From NCBI RefSeq assembly GCF_040869045.1, contig NC_090319.1, positions 64,762,779 to 64,826,778 on the forward strand: 64,000 nt of DNA, written 5' to 3'. Of the stretch, positions 12,001 through 21,870 are shown in pieces. Each line of letters begins with the position of its first letter. The first letter of the stretch is position 1. Below the pieces are notes generated by a model. The model searched no databases. It saw nothing but the letters and a program-made list of their open reading frames with translations, and was not told where the DNA came from. The DNA is from Eurosta solidaginis (Eukaryota; Arthropoda; Insecta; Diptera; Tephritidae). Both the position numbers and the translations under genes were made by a program.

Positions 12001-13805
12001 CATGTTGATAAATAATGACAAATAGCATTCGTATTTGTTGAGGATGAGCCGAAATAGATGCATCATGAAGTGTTGAATCTCAATGTGCATCTTCCTCCTA
12101 CAAATGCTATGTTTGACACAAATGACCGTTGACTGTTCTCAATTCTTGAAATGGTTTTGGGCCATTCACGTTAACTAATAACAATCTCAAATAAAAACAC
12201 TCAACATTGTTTGGATGTACTGTATATATTCTCCCAATTGCATCTGTTTGGAAAACGCCAGGATGCCCATGAACTGCTGTTCGTTGTTTACGTCTTTGAA
12301 ATTTTTTCGAAGACACATTCCAGGTGTAATACTGAGGCACTTCAGAATATAATAAAGTTATCGCAAATGTATCACTTTCGCATAATTTGAAAAAAGCTGT
12401 TAACGTAGTTGCTGGTGGTTGTGCTGCTCTTTCCAATACATTTGCTACATTAAAAAAAACATGTTGGCCATTCTCAAGATGTACAGCCAAGTGAACAACC
12501 GCAGGATGTCTTTCGTGCATTGGAAACGACATAATCCTCCAGACAACTTCATTGCTACTAATATAGCGCCCCATTTGATACTGAGTAATTTCATCATTTG
12601 TATTATCACCAGCAACACCGAAAATTGCCATATCGCTCCCTTTATTTACATACTTGCAAATATATTTAATGGATTTGACAGAATTACAATATTCCACATT
12701 TATATGAGCATTGAATATTTTCGATAATAATGGACAATACGAAACCACCCAACGATTATCAACTTCAACTTCCTGGTTATGCATTCTAATGGTTGCCGTT
12801 TTGCCATTATCATTAGGTGATATACGTCGATACAATGGATATCCGTCATTGTGTCTGAAGTAAATTGCCTTGAGTATCGTTGCGAACACTTTTCATCAAT
12901 CATACATAGTGAATTCACATTTAGTTCACCGCACGGTCCATGTATTTAACGACAACTTGAAATAACTCTGGATCAGCAGTGTGATCAGGAATTTCAGCAG
13001 ATATAAGGTTATCGATTTGATCCGGAGTTATTTTATGTACCAGCAAAATTAGTATATGTGCGTGTGGCAATCCCCTTTTCTGCCATTCGATGGAGTACAT
13101 ATGGCAACGCACCTCCCGAAATACATATAATTTCACAATCAAATCCATAAGTGCTTTACATTTTTGCCGAAAAACACGCGCAGTAATGTCATGACGATCG
13201 GTTGTCGACTGTCCTGCAAATAAATTGTTTTTGATTTCATCCCACTGCGGATTACATGTAAATGTAATGAACAGATCCGGTCGACCGTATTTTCGTACAT
13301 AACTCATTGCGTCTGAGCATATACGTTCATATTCCGTGGGCTACCAATATACGAAGATGGCAATATAATTAAACGTCCGATGTCATTAATATTAGCATCA
13401 TTCGCTATCGCATCTTGCAAATGAATATATTGTTCAGATCTTAATTTTGCTTGGTTGAAACGAATAAAATTAAGACGTTCTGTTTCTATTTTGGCATACA
13501 TATCAACGATGTACTGATGATATAGTTTACCACATCTCAAGATATAATTTTGTTCTTGTGGACGAACCATCAATCGATACGAATAAAAATTAATGGCACT
13601 AACTTTTTTCTGTACATGTAGACCTCAAAATAAGTGCAAAATTTGACTTAAGAAATTTATACAAATGATGAAATGTCAACACACTGAAAATATTATTTAC
13701 CTGTTCGTGGATCAATCATTGGTATATTGATATTGCAGCCATCGTCACCTTTCCAATGCAATATTGGGCATTGTAATGCGTCGTAACTACGATGAAGTTT
13801 ACATA
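12001..13805 (-). pseudogene. Helitron Rep (HUH endonuclease) domain, frameshifted, with a possible intron
   Basis: Reading leftward from 13805: LHRSYDALQCPILHWKGDDG and INIPMIDPRT, then a possible intron of about 95 bp (donor CAG|GTAAAT near 13700, acceptor TACAG near 13606). The next pieces are KKVSAINFYSYRLMVRPQEQ, LILPSSYIGSPRNMNVYAQ, and after a frameshift near 13305 SYVRKYGRPDLFITFTCNP (Rep motif 1) and EWQKRGLPHAHILIL (the HUH-type metal site, here HAH). After two more frame breaks comes VKSIKYICKYVNKGSD, the tyrosine motif, with both Tyr residues present. The frame is broken again at about 12005-12110 before the helicase half. Domain order and motifs fit Helitron rolling-circle transposases; at least four frame breaks rule out function. 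I found no Helitron terminus. Confidence 0.85.
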
Positions 13806-14169
13806 CATACATGTTGATATAAATATAATGGAAGTAAGTTTGTAGGTGGGAATAATAAGTAAGCTAGTTAAGACGAAAGTACATAAATTTTGAGAGCGAA
13901 GGAGCGTAGCTAAGTAGGTAACAAATCGTTTAGTAAATGATTAAACTATTATTGATGTATGTATGTTAATATGAAAACGTATAATCCGCTGGCTATGTGG
14001 GATGAATCTGGCCAAACAAATGGGTTTGTGGTGTGTTTTTCAAAATAATTTCACCATACATTGAGCGCATTTAAGCGCCTTCAGGTAAAAGCATTATATT
14101 GTTATGTGATTGAATATACCATTTTAACTGGTTGTAGTACATAAGAAGGCAATCTCTTAACCTGAAGGC
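13806..14169. other. No gene recognised
   Basis: AT-rich sequence. A short inverted match (cgccttcaggt at about 14070 and acctgaaggcg at about 14160) suggests the ends of a very small repeat element of about 100 bp. Nothing else is seen. Confidence 0.4.
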
Positions 14170-14600
14170 GAGTTCCCAGTTGGTCTATATCTCGAGTTCT
14201 TAGTTACCCAGCGAAAAGAAAAGCCCTCTATTCATTAGCATTTATCGACAACTTACAATGGATACTCATGTGGTTCAAACACATCCTAGGGTTATCCCGG
14301 TCCACGTTTTGGTCTATATCTCGAGATCCTAGTCACGGAGGGGCATGAAAAATAATCTATACTATAGCAATCATCAACAGCTCCCATTTTCTACCCATAT
14401 TGAACAAACACATCCTAAAGTTATCCAGGTCCACGTTTTGGTCTATATCTCGAGACCCTGGTATCCGATTCTTAAAATTTCAAAACACAAACCATCTACT
14501 GAATAGTCTGAACAAAGCCTAAAAAAAAGCCTGGTTTGGATAGGTGAGCCCGTTCTTGAGTTATAAAATCACAACGAAAAATGGCATTCATTTTTATATA
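14170..14600 (+). repeat. Remnant of a further DINE-like family with a 129-bp tandem unit
   Basis: The phrase ggtctatatctcgag recurs at about 14182, 14311 and 14440, spaced 129 bp. The words ggtccacgttttggtc and tatctcgag are close to the ggtccacattttggtc and atatctcgaaa phrases of the family A arrays, so this is probably a diverged relative of the same element group. No termini are visible and it is non-coding. Confidence 0.6.
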
Positions 14601-14614
14601 TATAAGAAGATAAG

Positions 14615-15465
14615 ATGTAGGAATGACGTAAACACTTAAAGAGATATTTACACAAGAATTCTGTTAAACAGCATTTCAGGCATGCAAACATATTTATTCC
14701 ATATGGCGTCGCAGAGTCAAAGTTTACTAGTTGTAGTGGTGGTAGAGCGCTCCTCCTACCACACCGAAGATACTGGGTTCAATTCCAGGGCAAAGCAACA
14801 TGAAAACATGTGGAAAAAGTTTTTCAATTCGAAAAAATATGTTTCCGAGCGGGCGAGTCGCCCCTCGGCACTGATTTGGCAAACACTCCGAGTGTATTTC
14901 TGTAATGAAAAAATACTCAGTGAAAACTAATCTGCCTTGCAGATTCTTTTCGAAGTCGGCGTAAATCATGTAGCTTCCGTCCCGTCAATTTGTAAAAAAA
15001 AAATTTAAAGTAGAACGACCCAAATAGGAAGAGAAGCTCGGCCCAAAATCTCTTCGGAGGTTAGCGCGCCTTGTGTTTATTTATTTTATGTGCCTTTTGT
15101 GATATGGCTTGTCACATCAAATGATACCGACAAATTAATTATAGAGCTAAACTGTCAAGACTAAAAAAATAAATAGTCTATTGAGCACACGAGCTGTAAA
15201 CGTGTTAATTTCGTACTTTATTTAGCGTTTAGCTGACTTAGGTTTGTGCTAGACAGAGGGTATTGCCAGACGGTGCAATGTAGTGTTAGCTATCAAATTT
15301 CAATCTGGAACTAAATCTGTTATTTTTTGTAATTTTTTTTTTATAAAAATTTTGTTTCATAAGTTTTTGTTTTTATACTTATATATTTGACTTTGAGTAG
15401 TTCATTTAGTTTAGAAATTTTTTCCTTTCCAATTTTATTTACATATTTTTCATAAATTTCTTTAT
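14615..15465 (+). repeat. Dispersed repeat X with embedded tRNA-type SINE sequence, uninterrupted copy
   Basis: This segment matches 54737-55430 plus 59582-59719 over its whole length, so it is a dispersed repeat of about 850 bp. From about 14735 it carries a degraded tRNA-like head: ggtggtagagcgctcc (A-box-like), then gggttcaattcc (B-box-like). The SINE body follows (ctccgagtgtatttctg, ctgccttgcagat, ttcggaggttagcgcgcc), also seen in the cleaner SINE at 53235. The distal part (15320-15465) is T-rich. It serves as the empty site for the element inserted at 55431. Confidence 0.7.
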
Positions 15466-15960
15466 TGCTCCTATTACCGTTTACAACTCAACTTAGTTGG
15501 GTTGTAATTAAAACAACTCAAATTTAAGACAACTCAACTCCTGTTTGGTGTTACGAATTACAACTTATTTCAGTTGAAGTTGAATTGAGTTGCCAACTTC
15601 AGAAAGTGATGATTTGACAGATAAAAAAAACAGCTGATCAATTTGTGGCAGAAATTTAAGCATTTTCAAATGTGATGTTGTTATTAATATTATATAAAAT
15701 CTATTTTATAATGGCGAAAATGTTGGTGATTGACATGTCGCGAATACGGAAAACATTCGCGTGATCATTCGAATCCCTTGGAACTACCAAGCCCCAAGTA
15801 AGAAAATGTTTTAAGTGACAAATGATGAGCTTCATATGAAGTTATTTTGCAGATTTGAAAGGAAGCATTACTCATTACTAAACAAAATTAGGGACCATTT
15901 CCGCATACGTGTTCGTTCACGATCCGGTAGAAAGGTATTTTTCTTCAACAGTGCAACGAG
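15466..15960. other. No gene; short inverted repeats
   Basis: Contains several copies of an acaactcaactt-like word in both orientations at 15480-15600, which may be a small inverted-repeat element. From about 15900 the sequence leads into the truncated BEL-type reverse transcriptase. Confidence 0.4.
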
Positions 15961-16704
15961 CTGAGAATGGGACATATGTGGTCATTTAAAGCCGATATCA
16001 AACCCATCGATGACACTTTGCCGCAAGCTTTTTCACGCCTTAATAGTATGGATGCCAAACTGCAACGTCGACCTGCGCTAAAACAACAATACGCAGCATT
16101 TTTAAATGAATATCTTGAGTTGGGACACATGGAATTGATTCCAGAGCAGCAGATTAATGTGAGTACTTCAAGACGTTTTTATTTAGCACATCATCCCGTA
16201 ATTAAGGATGAAATTTCCACAACCAAATGCCGGGTAGTTTTTGATGGTTCGCTTAAAGATTCCTCTGGGTATTCCTTGAATGATCGATTACATATTGGTC
16301 CACCGATTCAACGCGATTTGTTTGGTGTCTTTTTACGTTTCCGCCAGCATCGGTATGTGTTCGCAACCGATATTGAGAAAATGTTCCGCGGCATAAGGGT
16401 GCATCCAGAACAAACTGATTATCAACGCATTGTACTGAGGCATGAACAAACAGCTAAACTTCAACATTACCGATTGCTAACTGTTACTTATGGGCTTGCG
16501 CCGTCTCCTTTTCTGGCTGTGAGCGTTTTAAAACAAATTGCGGAAGACTACAAAGGAGAATATCCCAATGCTTCACGCGTTCTTGAGCACGATGCATACG
16601 TAGATGACATACCCACTGGATGCGACACCGTCGAAGATCTGATAGCTCTGAATAACGAACTTATAGAACTCTTATCAAAAGCTAATTTCAACTTGAGAAA
16701 GTAG
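15961..16704 (+). pseudogene. BEL/Pao reverse transcriptase, 5'-truncated
   Basis: An open frame of 245 residues starts at an internal methionine. It covers the N-terminal part of a BEL/Pao reverse transcriptase: PLPF-equivalent ADIKPIDDTLPQAFSRL, then YLELGHMELIP, TTKCRVVFDGSLKDSSGYSL, RYVFATDIEKMFRGIRVHPE (first catalytic Asp) and YVDDI at residues 211-215 (catalytic Asp pair). The YVDD form and the FDGS motif are characteristic of BEL/Pao. Gag and protease that should precede it are absent, and the frame is lost after FNLRK at 16704. It is therefore a truncated element. Confidence 0.85.
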
Positions 16705-16859
16705 AGCTCAAATTGTTGGCCTCTGCTTAAAACTTTACCAAAAGCAATCTGCGAATTTAATCCAATTGCCATACACTCTCAAACATCGGAAACATCTGTA
16801 AAAACCTACGAACCGAATGGTGTTGTCAGAAACTTCGAAGATTTACGATCCATTAGCAC

Positions 16860-18277
16860 GCCGTCGTCGAGAGGGTTACAGTGACTCGTTTTTGTCTACA
16901 TACGAGCTCCAACAAGCTAGAATCCAATTACTAAAAGGCGCGCAAGCTCATGCATTCTTTAAAGACATTGATCAATTACAAAATTTACAATAACTACATT
17001 GCAAATCTACGCTGATCCGGTATTCACCATTCATGGACGAATCAGGTGTACTTCGGGTTGGTGGTCGCATAAAACATGCAGATATAAATTACAATATAAA
17101 GTTTCCGATTAAACTACCTAAAGACGCCAAAATTTCGCTACTCATCGTAAGACATACGCACGAAATCAATATGCACGCAGGTGTCGAAGCGACGTTCGCT
17201 CTTGTTCGTCAACAATTTTGGATTTTGGGCTGCAGAAACTTAGTAAGGAAGGTCATATTTGGTTGCAAAACATGTTTCTTGCAAAGAAGAGCAACCAGCA
17301 CTCAACTTACGGTTAATCTGCCATCAGCAAGAGTTCAGCCCAGTCGGTGTTTTCTACATTGCGGACTTGACTACGCTGGCCCTGTACGCATAAACTATTC
17401 AAAAACGCGAAATCCAAAAATTGGTAAAGCTTGGGTTGCCATATTCGTCTGTATGTCTAAAGCCCTACACATCGAATTGGTGAGTGATTTAACAACCGAT
17501 GCCTTTTTAGCTTCTTTTCGCAGATTCATTGCACGCCGAGGAAAGCCCAGTGACCTTCATTCCGATAATGGTACCACCTTCCACGGTGCGAAACGAGCTT
17601 TAAACGAACTTCAACGGCTCTCCATATTTCATGAAGATCGGGCAGAGGTGGCTCAATCCTTAGCAAAAATAAATTTAAAAAAATCCTTAGCAAACGAAGG
17701 CGTTAATTGGCATTTCATCCCACCCTCAGCACCACGTTTTGGAGGATTGTGGGAAACTGGAGTACGATCTATGAAATTACATTTGAGAAGAGTGATTGGA
17801 GACAGCCTACTTACGTTCGAAGAATACAGCACGGTACTATGCCAAATCGAAGCTATTTTTAATTCACGACCTCTGTGCAGCATTTCTGATACAGATCCTC
17901 TTACTCCGGTACATTTTTTAATTGGCGAACCGTATACATGTATGCCTGAGCCATCTGCTTTAACTACAACTTTTAACTTAAAACAACATTGGCGCCATCT
18001 GCAGGCTATGGTTCAAGGCTTTTGGAAACGCTGGCATAGTGAGTACTTAACCTCTTTACAACAGAGGAATAAATGGCAACAATCCACTACTAATCTTGAA
18101 ATCGGAAAACTGGTCGTATTGAAAGAACCTAATCTCCCACCATCAAAGTGGATTTTAGGACGCATCGTCGAAGTGCACAAAGGAGATGATGATCTTGTAC
18201 GTGTGGTGGTTACCATCAAAACGAGCAAAGGAGAATACAAGCGTCCAATTTCAAAGGTAGCGACATTGCCTTTCTGA
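16860..18277 (+). pseudogene. BEL/Pao integrase region
   Basis: At about 16880-16990 the sequence reads STYELQQARIQLLKGAQAHA followed by a stop. From 17033 a 414-residue frame is open: LRVGGRI; a zinc-binding H-H-C-C module (RHTHEINMHAG...CKTC); the integrase core with Asp113 (LDYAGP), Asp178 (SDNGTTF) and Glu241 (GGLWETG); NSRPL; and the C-terminal region that follows BEL integrases (W..RWHSEYL, PPSKWILGRI, VVTIKTSKGEYKRPISK). All three catalytic residues are present. RNase H is missing between this and the reverse transcriptase, and stops occur at about 16700 and 16992, so the element is dead although this frame is well kept. Confidence 0.85.
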
Positions 18278-18301
18278 ACGCGCCGTTCAGGGGTGGCGGT
18301 A

Positions 18302-18859
18302 TGTTTGGGAACCGCAGACTACTTTGTTCCATCGTAATAACTACTTGGGAACCTCTGCGATATCGTCATGCGCCGGAAGTCATTCAACTCCTTCAACATA
18401 ACATCATATTTAATACATAATAACTGCATAGCCTACTAAAGCTGTTGAGCGCTCACTAGCAAGCATTTGCCTAACAAACAAGCGTACATACATAATTACA
18501 TATTAATGCCTATCTCTATGTACATACAAAGCGAATGCAATTTCAATGCCAGCAGCATCATACGATTCTACCGCTACGCATTCAATTGTTACAGTCCACT
18601 TATTGGTTCCAATATTTTCTATTATTTTATTTTTCTTGATTTAATTGTTCTCTAATTTCCTTTGTTAAACTCTTTACCTACATATGTAATTTATTTAATA
18701 AGTAAATAGATACCTTTTTGGCAATTGAAATATTAAAGTAAAGGCAGTAAAATTTTGCGCTCATATGCATACCGTCGCGATATTACCGTCGGTAAATCAA
18801 TAAAGAATTTAAAATCAGCAAAAAGTGCTAAGTGGTTTTCTTTAAACGGACTTGTTACA
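18302..18859 (+). repeat. Probable 3' LTR of the BEL/Pao element
   Basis: Immediately before it lies a purine-rich tract (caggggtggcggta) of the kind that primes plus-strand synthesis. The LTR would start TGTTTGGG and end near gttaca, with AATAAA at about 18798. No matching 5' LTR is in the window, consistent with loss of the 5' half of the element. Boundaries are inferred from TG...CA and the tract, not from a second copy. Confidence 0.55.
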
Positions 18860-19046
18860 TCGGTTGCTGGAAATTAACACACGGGCTAATTAGTGTGTTT
18901 TATTGTTCGTTACCAATCTCTTAAATGGCATTCTGCTCTAACCATCCAAGAAAGTGATAAACAAAAAACATTCGCGGCAGAGCTATGGGGATAAAATGTT
19001 CAACAGAATTATTCCACGTGAAATATTATTACTATACCATACAAAT
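18860..19046. other. Short unassigned spacer
   Basis: No gene or repeat boundary recognised. Confidence 0.4.
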
Positions 19047-19379
19047 AGGTCTCTTAAGCTAGCCCAACCTTTTCAGCACAATCAAAAAACGAGACCGTAC
19101 TCAATTGCACAATATTTAATGCTAATTTAATACGGGTTAATTAAATTTATTACACTTGTATTTTAATAAATATCGAGGGTTGGGCTAACTCTCATTAAAT
19201 ACGTTTTCGTTTTTTGATTGTGCATATGGGTTGGGCTAGCTTAAGTTTAAGCTGCTTTTTAAAAGAACAAGTGTAATAAATTTAAATAACCCGTAATAAA
19301 TTAGCATTAAATATTGTGCAATTTAGTACGGTCTCGTTTTTTGATTGGGCTGAAAAGATTGGGCTAGCTGAAGAGACCT
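19047..19379. mobile_element. Foldback/MITE-like element with about 110-bp inverted repeats
   Basis: The left arm (19047-19160) reads aggtctcttaagctagccc and onward through the words aatcaaaaaacgagaccgta and attgcacaatatttaatgc. The right arm (about 19263-19379) is its near-perfect reverse complement, ending ggctagctgaagagacctt. The loop repeats part of the arm once more (ttgattgtgcatatggg...gggctagctta). No coding capacity. A long-TIR non-autonomous DNA element is the simplest explanation; the superfamily is unknown. Confidence 0.8.
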
Positions 19380-20169
19380 TCAATATACAAATTGGAAACC
19401 ATGGGAACAACTCATTTCACAAAATTTTACATGGATAATAAGCAAAAACTTTACCTTCTAATGTCAAGAATTTGACACAATAAAAATACTTCTAAATTTA
19501 AGTTAAAGCTACATAAACTAAATCTTATTATTTTTGAAATTTTTGAGTGAAATACCCGTGAAAACTTTTAACCCTTTTATGGATAAGCCCCCATATTCAT
19601 AAAAAATATAACAGGTTTAAAAAGCATTTTAAATTGACATTTCCTTACAAATTTTGAGGTATAAGAGCTTTATAAACCTATTTTATTTGTTATGACTATG
19701 GAGGAAAAAGTACAAAAGGTTTATAAAACTTTTTAAAATGACGTGTCCATTGCAATTCCATATAATAGGAGCTTAAGTCGCTGTTTATACACAAATATTG
19801 TTGAAACTTGCTATTTGATGAAGAGGAGGTAACGAGGAAAGCGCGTGCACCGAGTTTCTTGCGCTTGGCGACTTGCTTTGAGCTGTCTTTTTTTATGTTT
19901 TCAAATTCTGATTTTTGTACATTTTTTTTGATTGAGGAGCTTTTGGTTGATTTTGAATAGAAATTTTTTTAAGTTTATTAAATAATTCTTATGTTTCACA
20001 ATAATTTTTCAAATTTTCAATGAATAAAAAAAATGTTTAGAAAGAGTTGATATAAAATGTCAAATTGGTGCTTAGAAAGATCGCCGTGTGTAAATCTGAT
20101 ACGCAACTTCAAAAGTAGTTGAAGTCGAAGCTGAGCACGGGACCGTATATTCCGTTTACCCGATATTAG
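19380..20169. other. No gene recognised
   Basis: AT-rich sequence with no open frame or repeat boundary that I can support. Confidence 0.5.
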
Positions 20170-21865
20170 ATGAGGATATACTGCTATGGCCATACGGCCT
20201 TCACTAAAGTTGCCCCAAGGCCTTGAGTCATGTTGCAGTGGCTAACGCGAAAGTTTTGGCCATTAGATCTGCAGGCGTGATGTGTAGAATGGCAAGCAAT
20301 GCTACTGTAGGACTAGCTTTTAGGGCTCCCGTTGTGCTAATCATTGATAATCTGCATGCCCCTAAATTTGTTTGGTATTCGCACCTTTTTGTGTGGTTGT
20401 CCACCAAACAAGGACCCCATTGTAAAGTATGGGTTTGACAATTGCCGTAAGGGAGTTTATGTCCTCGTGCATCCTAGCATCCTCTTGGATGCATACGATG
20501 TAGCGTTGGCTTTCTTCGCTCTCTCTTTCACAGACAACTTACCTTTTATGATGACTCCTAGATATTTTGGGGCTATATTTTTCTTGTAGGGTTACACCTC
20601 CAAGCTTAGGCTTGGTGCAATTAGGGACCGTATATTCCCTAGTAAATAATACTACAATTTTTCAGCGTTCGTAGTTAACTCGACGCCAGATGCCCAGGCC
20701 TGTACATGCCGAAGTGCCTGATCCACTAGATAGCTGACTGTTGTTAGGCATCTGCCGTTTATTATGACTGAAACGTAATCTGACATGCAGTTTGACTGGT
20801 CCTCCGTGGAAACGCCTAAGCAATTGGTTGATAACCAGCGTCCCAACCTTGCACCGCTTCTATGTTCACAGATTTTGTTACGTCGCATAGACCCCATTGC
20901 GACGTGATCACTCTGCAGGTTAACTTCGAGCCGATCCATTTTGTAAAGGAGGGATGAACTTTAATTGTGTTGAGACTGTCCATGTTTACTCATTTCGTGA
21001 TCTTGTTGAAAGCTCCAGAAAAACACCTAGAGCATTTTCCCGGTGTTCCACGGCTTTCTCTATATTTATGACCACCTTATGCAATGCAATTTCGACTGAC
21101 TTACCTTTGGTGTATGTTGTGCTGAAAAGGTTAACTCCTCACTCATATTTGATTTTATATACACATCTTTTAATCTTTCCATGAGGAGCTTGGGGTCACC
21201 AGAACCTCGTCTGTTAGTGAAACGGGATTCGCCGCTCGAAGGTGAGGTTGACAATTGGGTTAGGAGAAGCTATACATATATTGCGCTGGCAACATGAAAA
21301 GGTTGTGCTACACAACCCCTTGAATCTGATATTTTAGTCGCCTCTTACGACAAGCATACCTACCGCGGGTATATTCTAACCCGCTGGGGGATACAGTCTC
21401 GTCGTTTCGCTGTAGCATTATATGTTCCCACAGAAAATTTTCCATGAAACCCTCTTCGACCTGTTGATTTCACGTTTAAAGATCCACAACAGATCTCATA
21501 TTCGTCCCAGTACCCCTCATTTCCGCAACTTCTGCACTAAAGAATCTCCTTTACCTGCTCTCTAAGAAGAATCAACTCCTTACTACACCATGGTGGCTTT
21601 ACTTTCCGTTTGAATCTTCTCAGAATTGTTGCACTCCTCAAACTCCTCAACGGTGGTAACCTCTTTTGGCTGCCCAAGTTTTCCTGATACACATTTCTGA
21701 ACAGAACAGAAAGTTTATGGTCTGCGAAGAATGTCCTGTCAAGGACCCTCTATTCATACCCTGATATATAATAAAACTCAATCTGTTATCATATTGCTTG
21801 ACGTTGGCCCAACATATGTAGTAACGCTACTCCTGTTAGCAACCTGTAGACTACTCTATAGTATA
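20170..21865 (-). pseudogene. Decayed LINE reverse transcriptase region
   Basis: Read leftward, faint LINE motifs appear in the expected order. First is a PPWCSKELILLREQVK segment (about 21540-21590), typical between endonuclease and RT. Next is IEKAVEHRENALGVFLELS (about 21005-21070; RT motif A region). Then comes LVINQLLRRFHGGPVKLH in one frame, then SDYVSVIINGRCLTTVSY with ALRHVQAWASGVELTTN (20652-20800; the position of the ADD box, here SDY). Finally PKYLGVIIKGKLSVKE and AIVKPILYNGVLVWW (about 20380-20570). Frames change many times and the catalytic Asp pair is lost. The stretch 21160-21400 (with tcttacgacaagcatacc and taccgcgggtatattc) looks like a different common dipteran repeat inserted here. 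Confidence 0.65.
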
Positions 21866-21870
21866 TAATA

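Noticed and set aside
12419..12727. Plus-strand frames over the Helitron region (also 11440-12025)
   Set aside because: Antisense to well-matched Rep and helicase motifs.
14735..14800. tRNA gene at the tRNA-like head of repeat X (and at 53240 and 54870)
   Set aside because: Only promoter-box-like segments are present, no cloverleaf could be closed, and a SINE body follows.
19047..19379. Foldback element as a microRNA precursor
   Set aside because: The arms are far longer than a pre-miRNA and the ends look like transposon termini.
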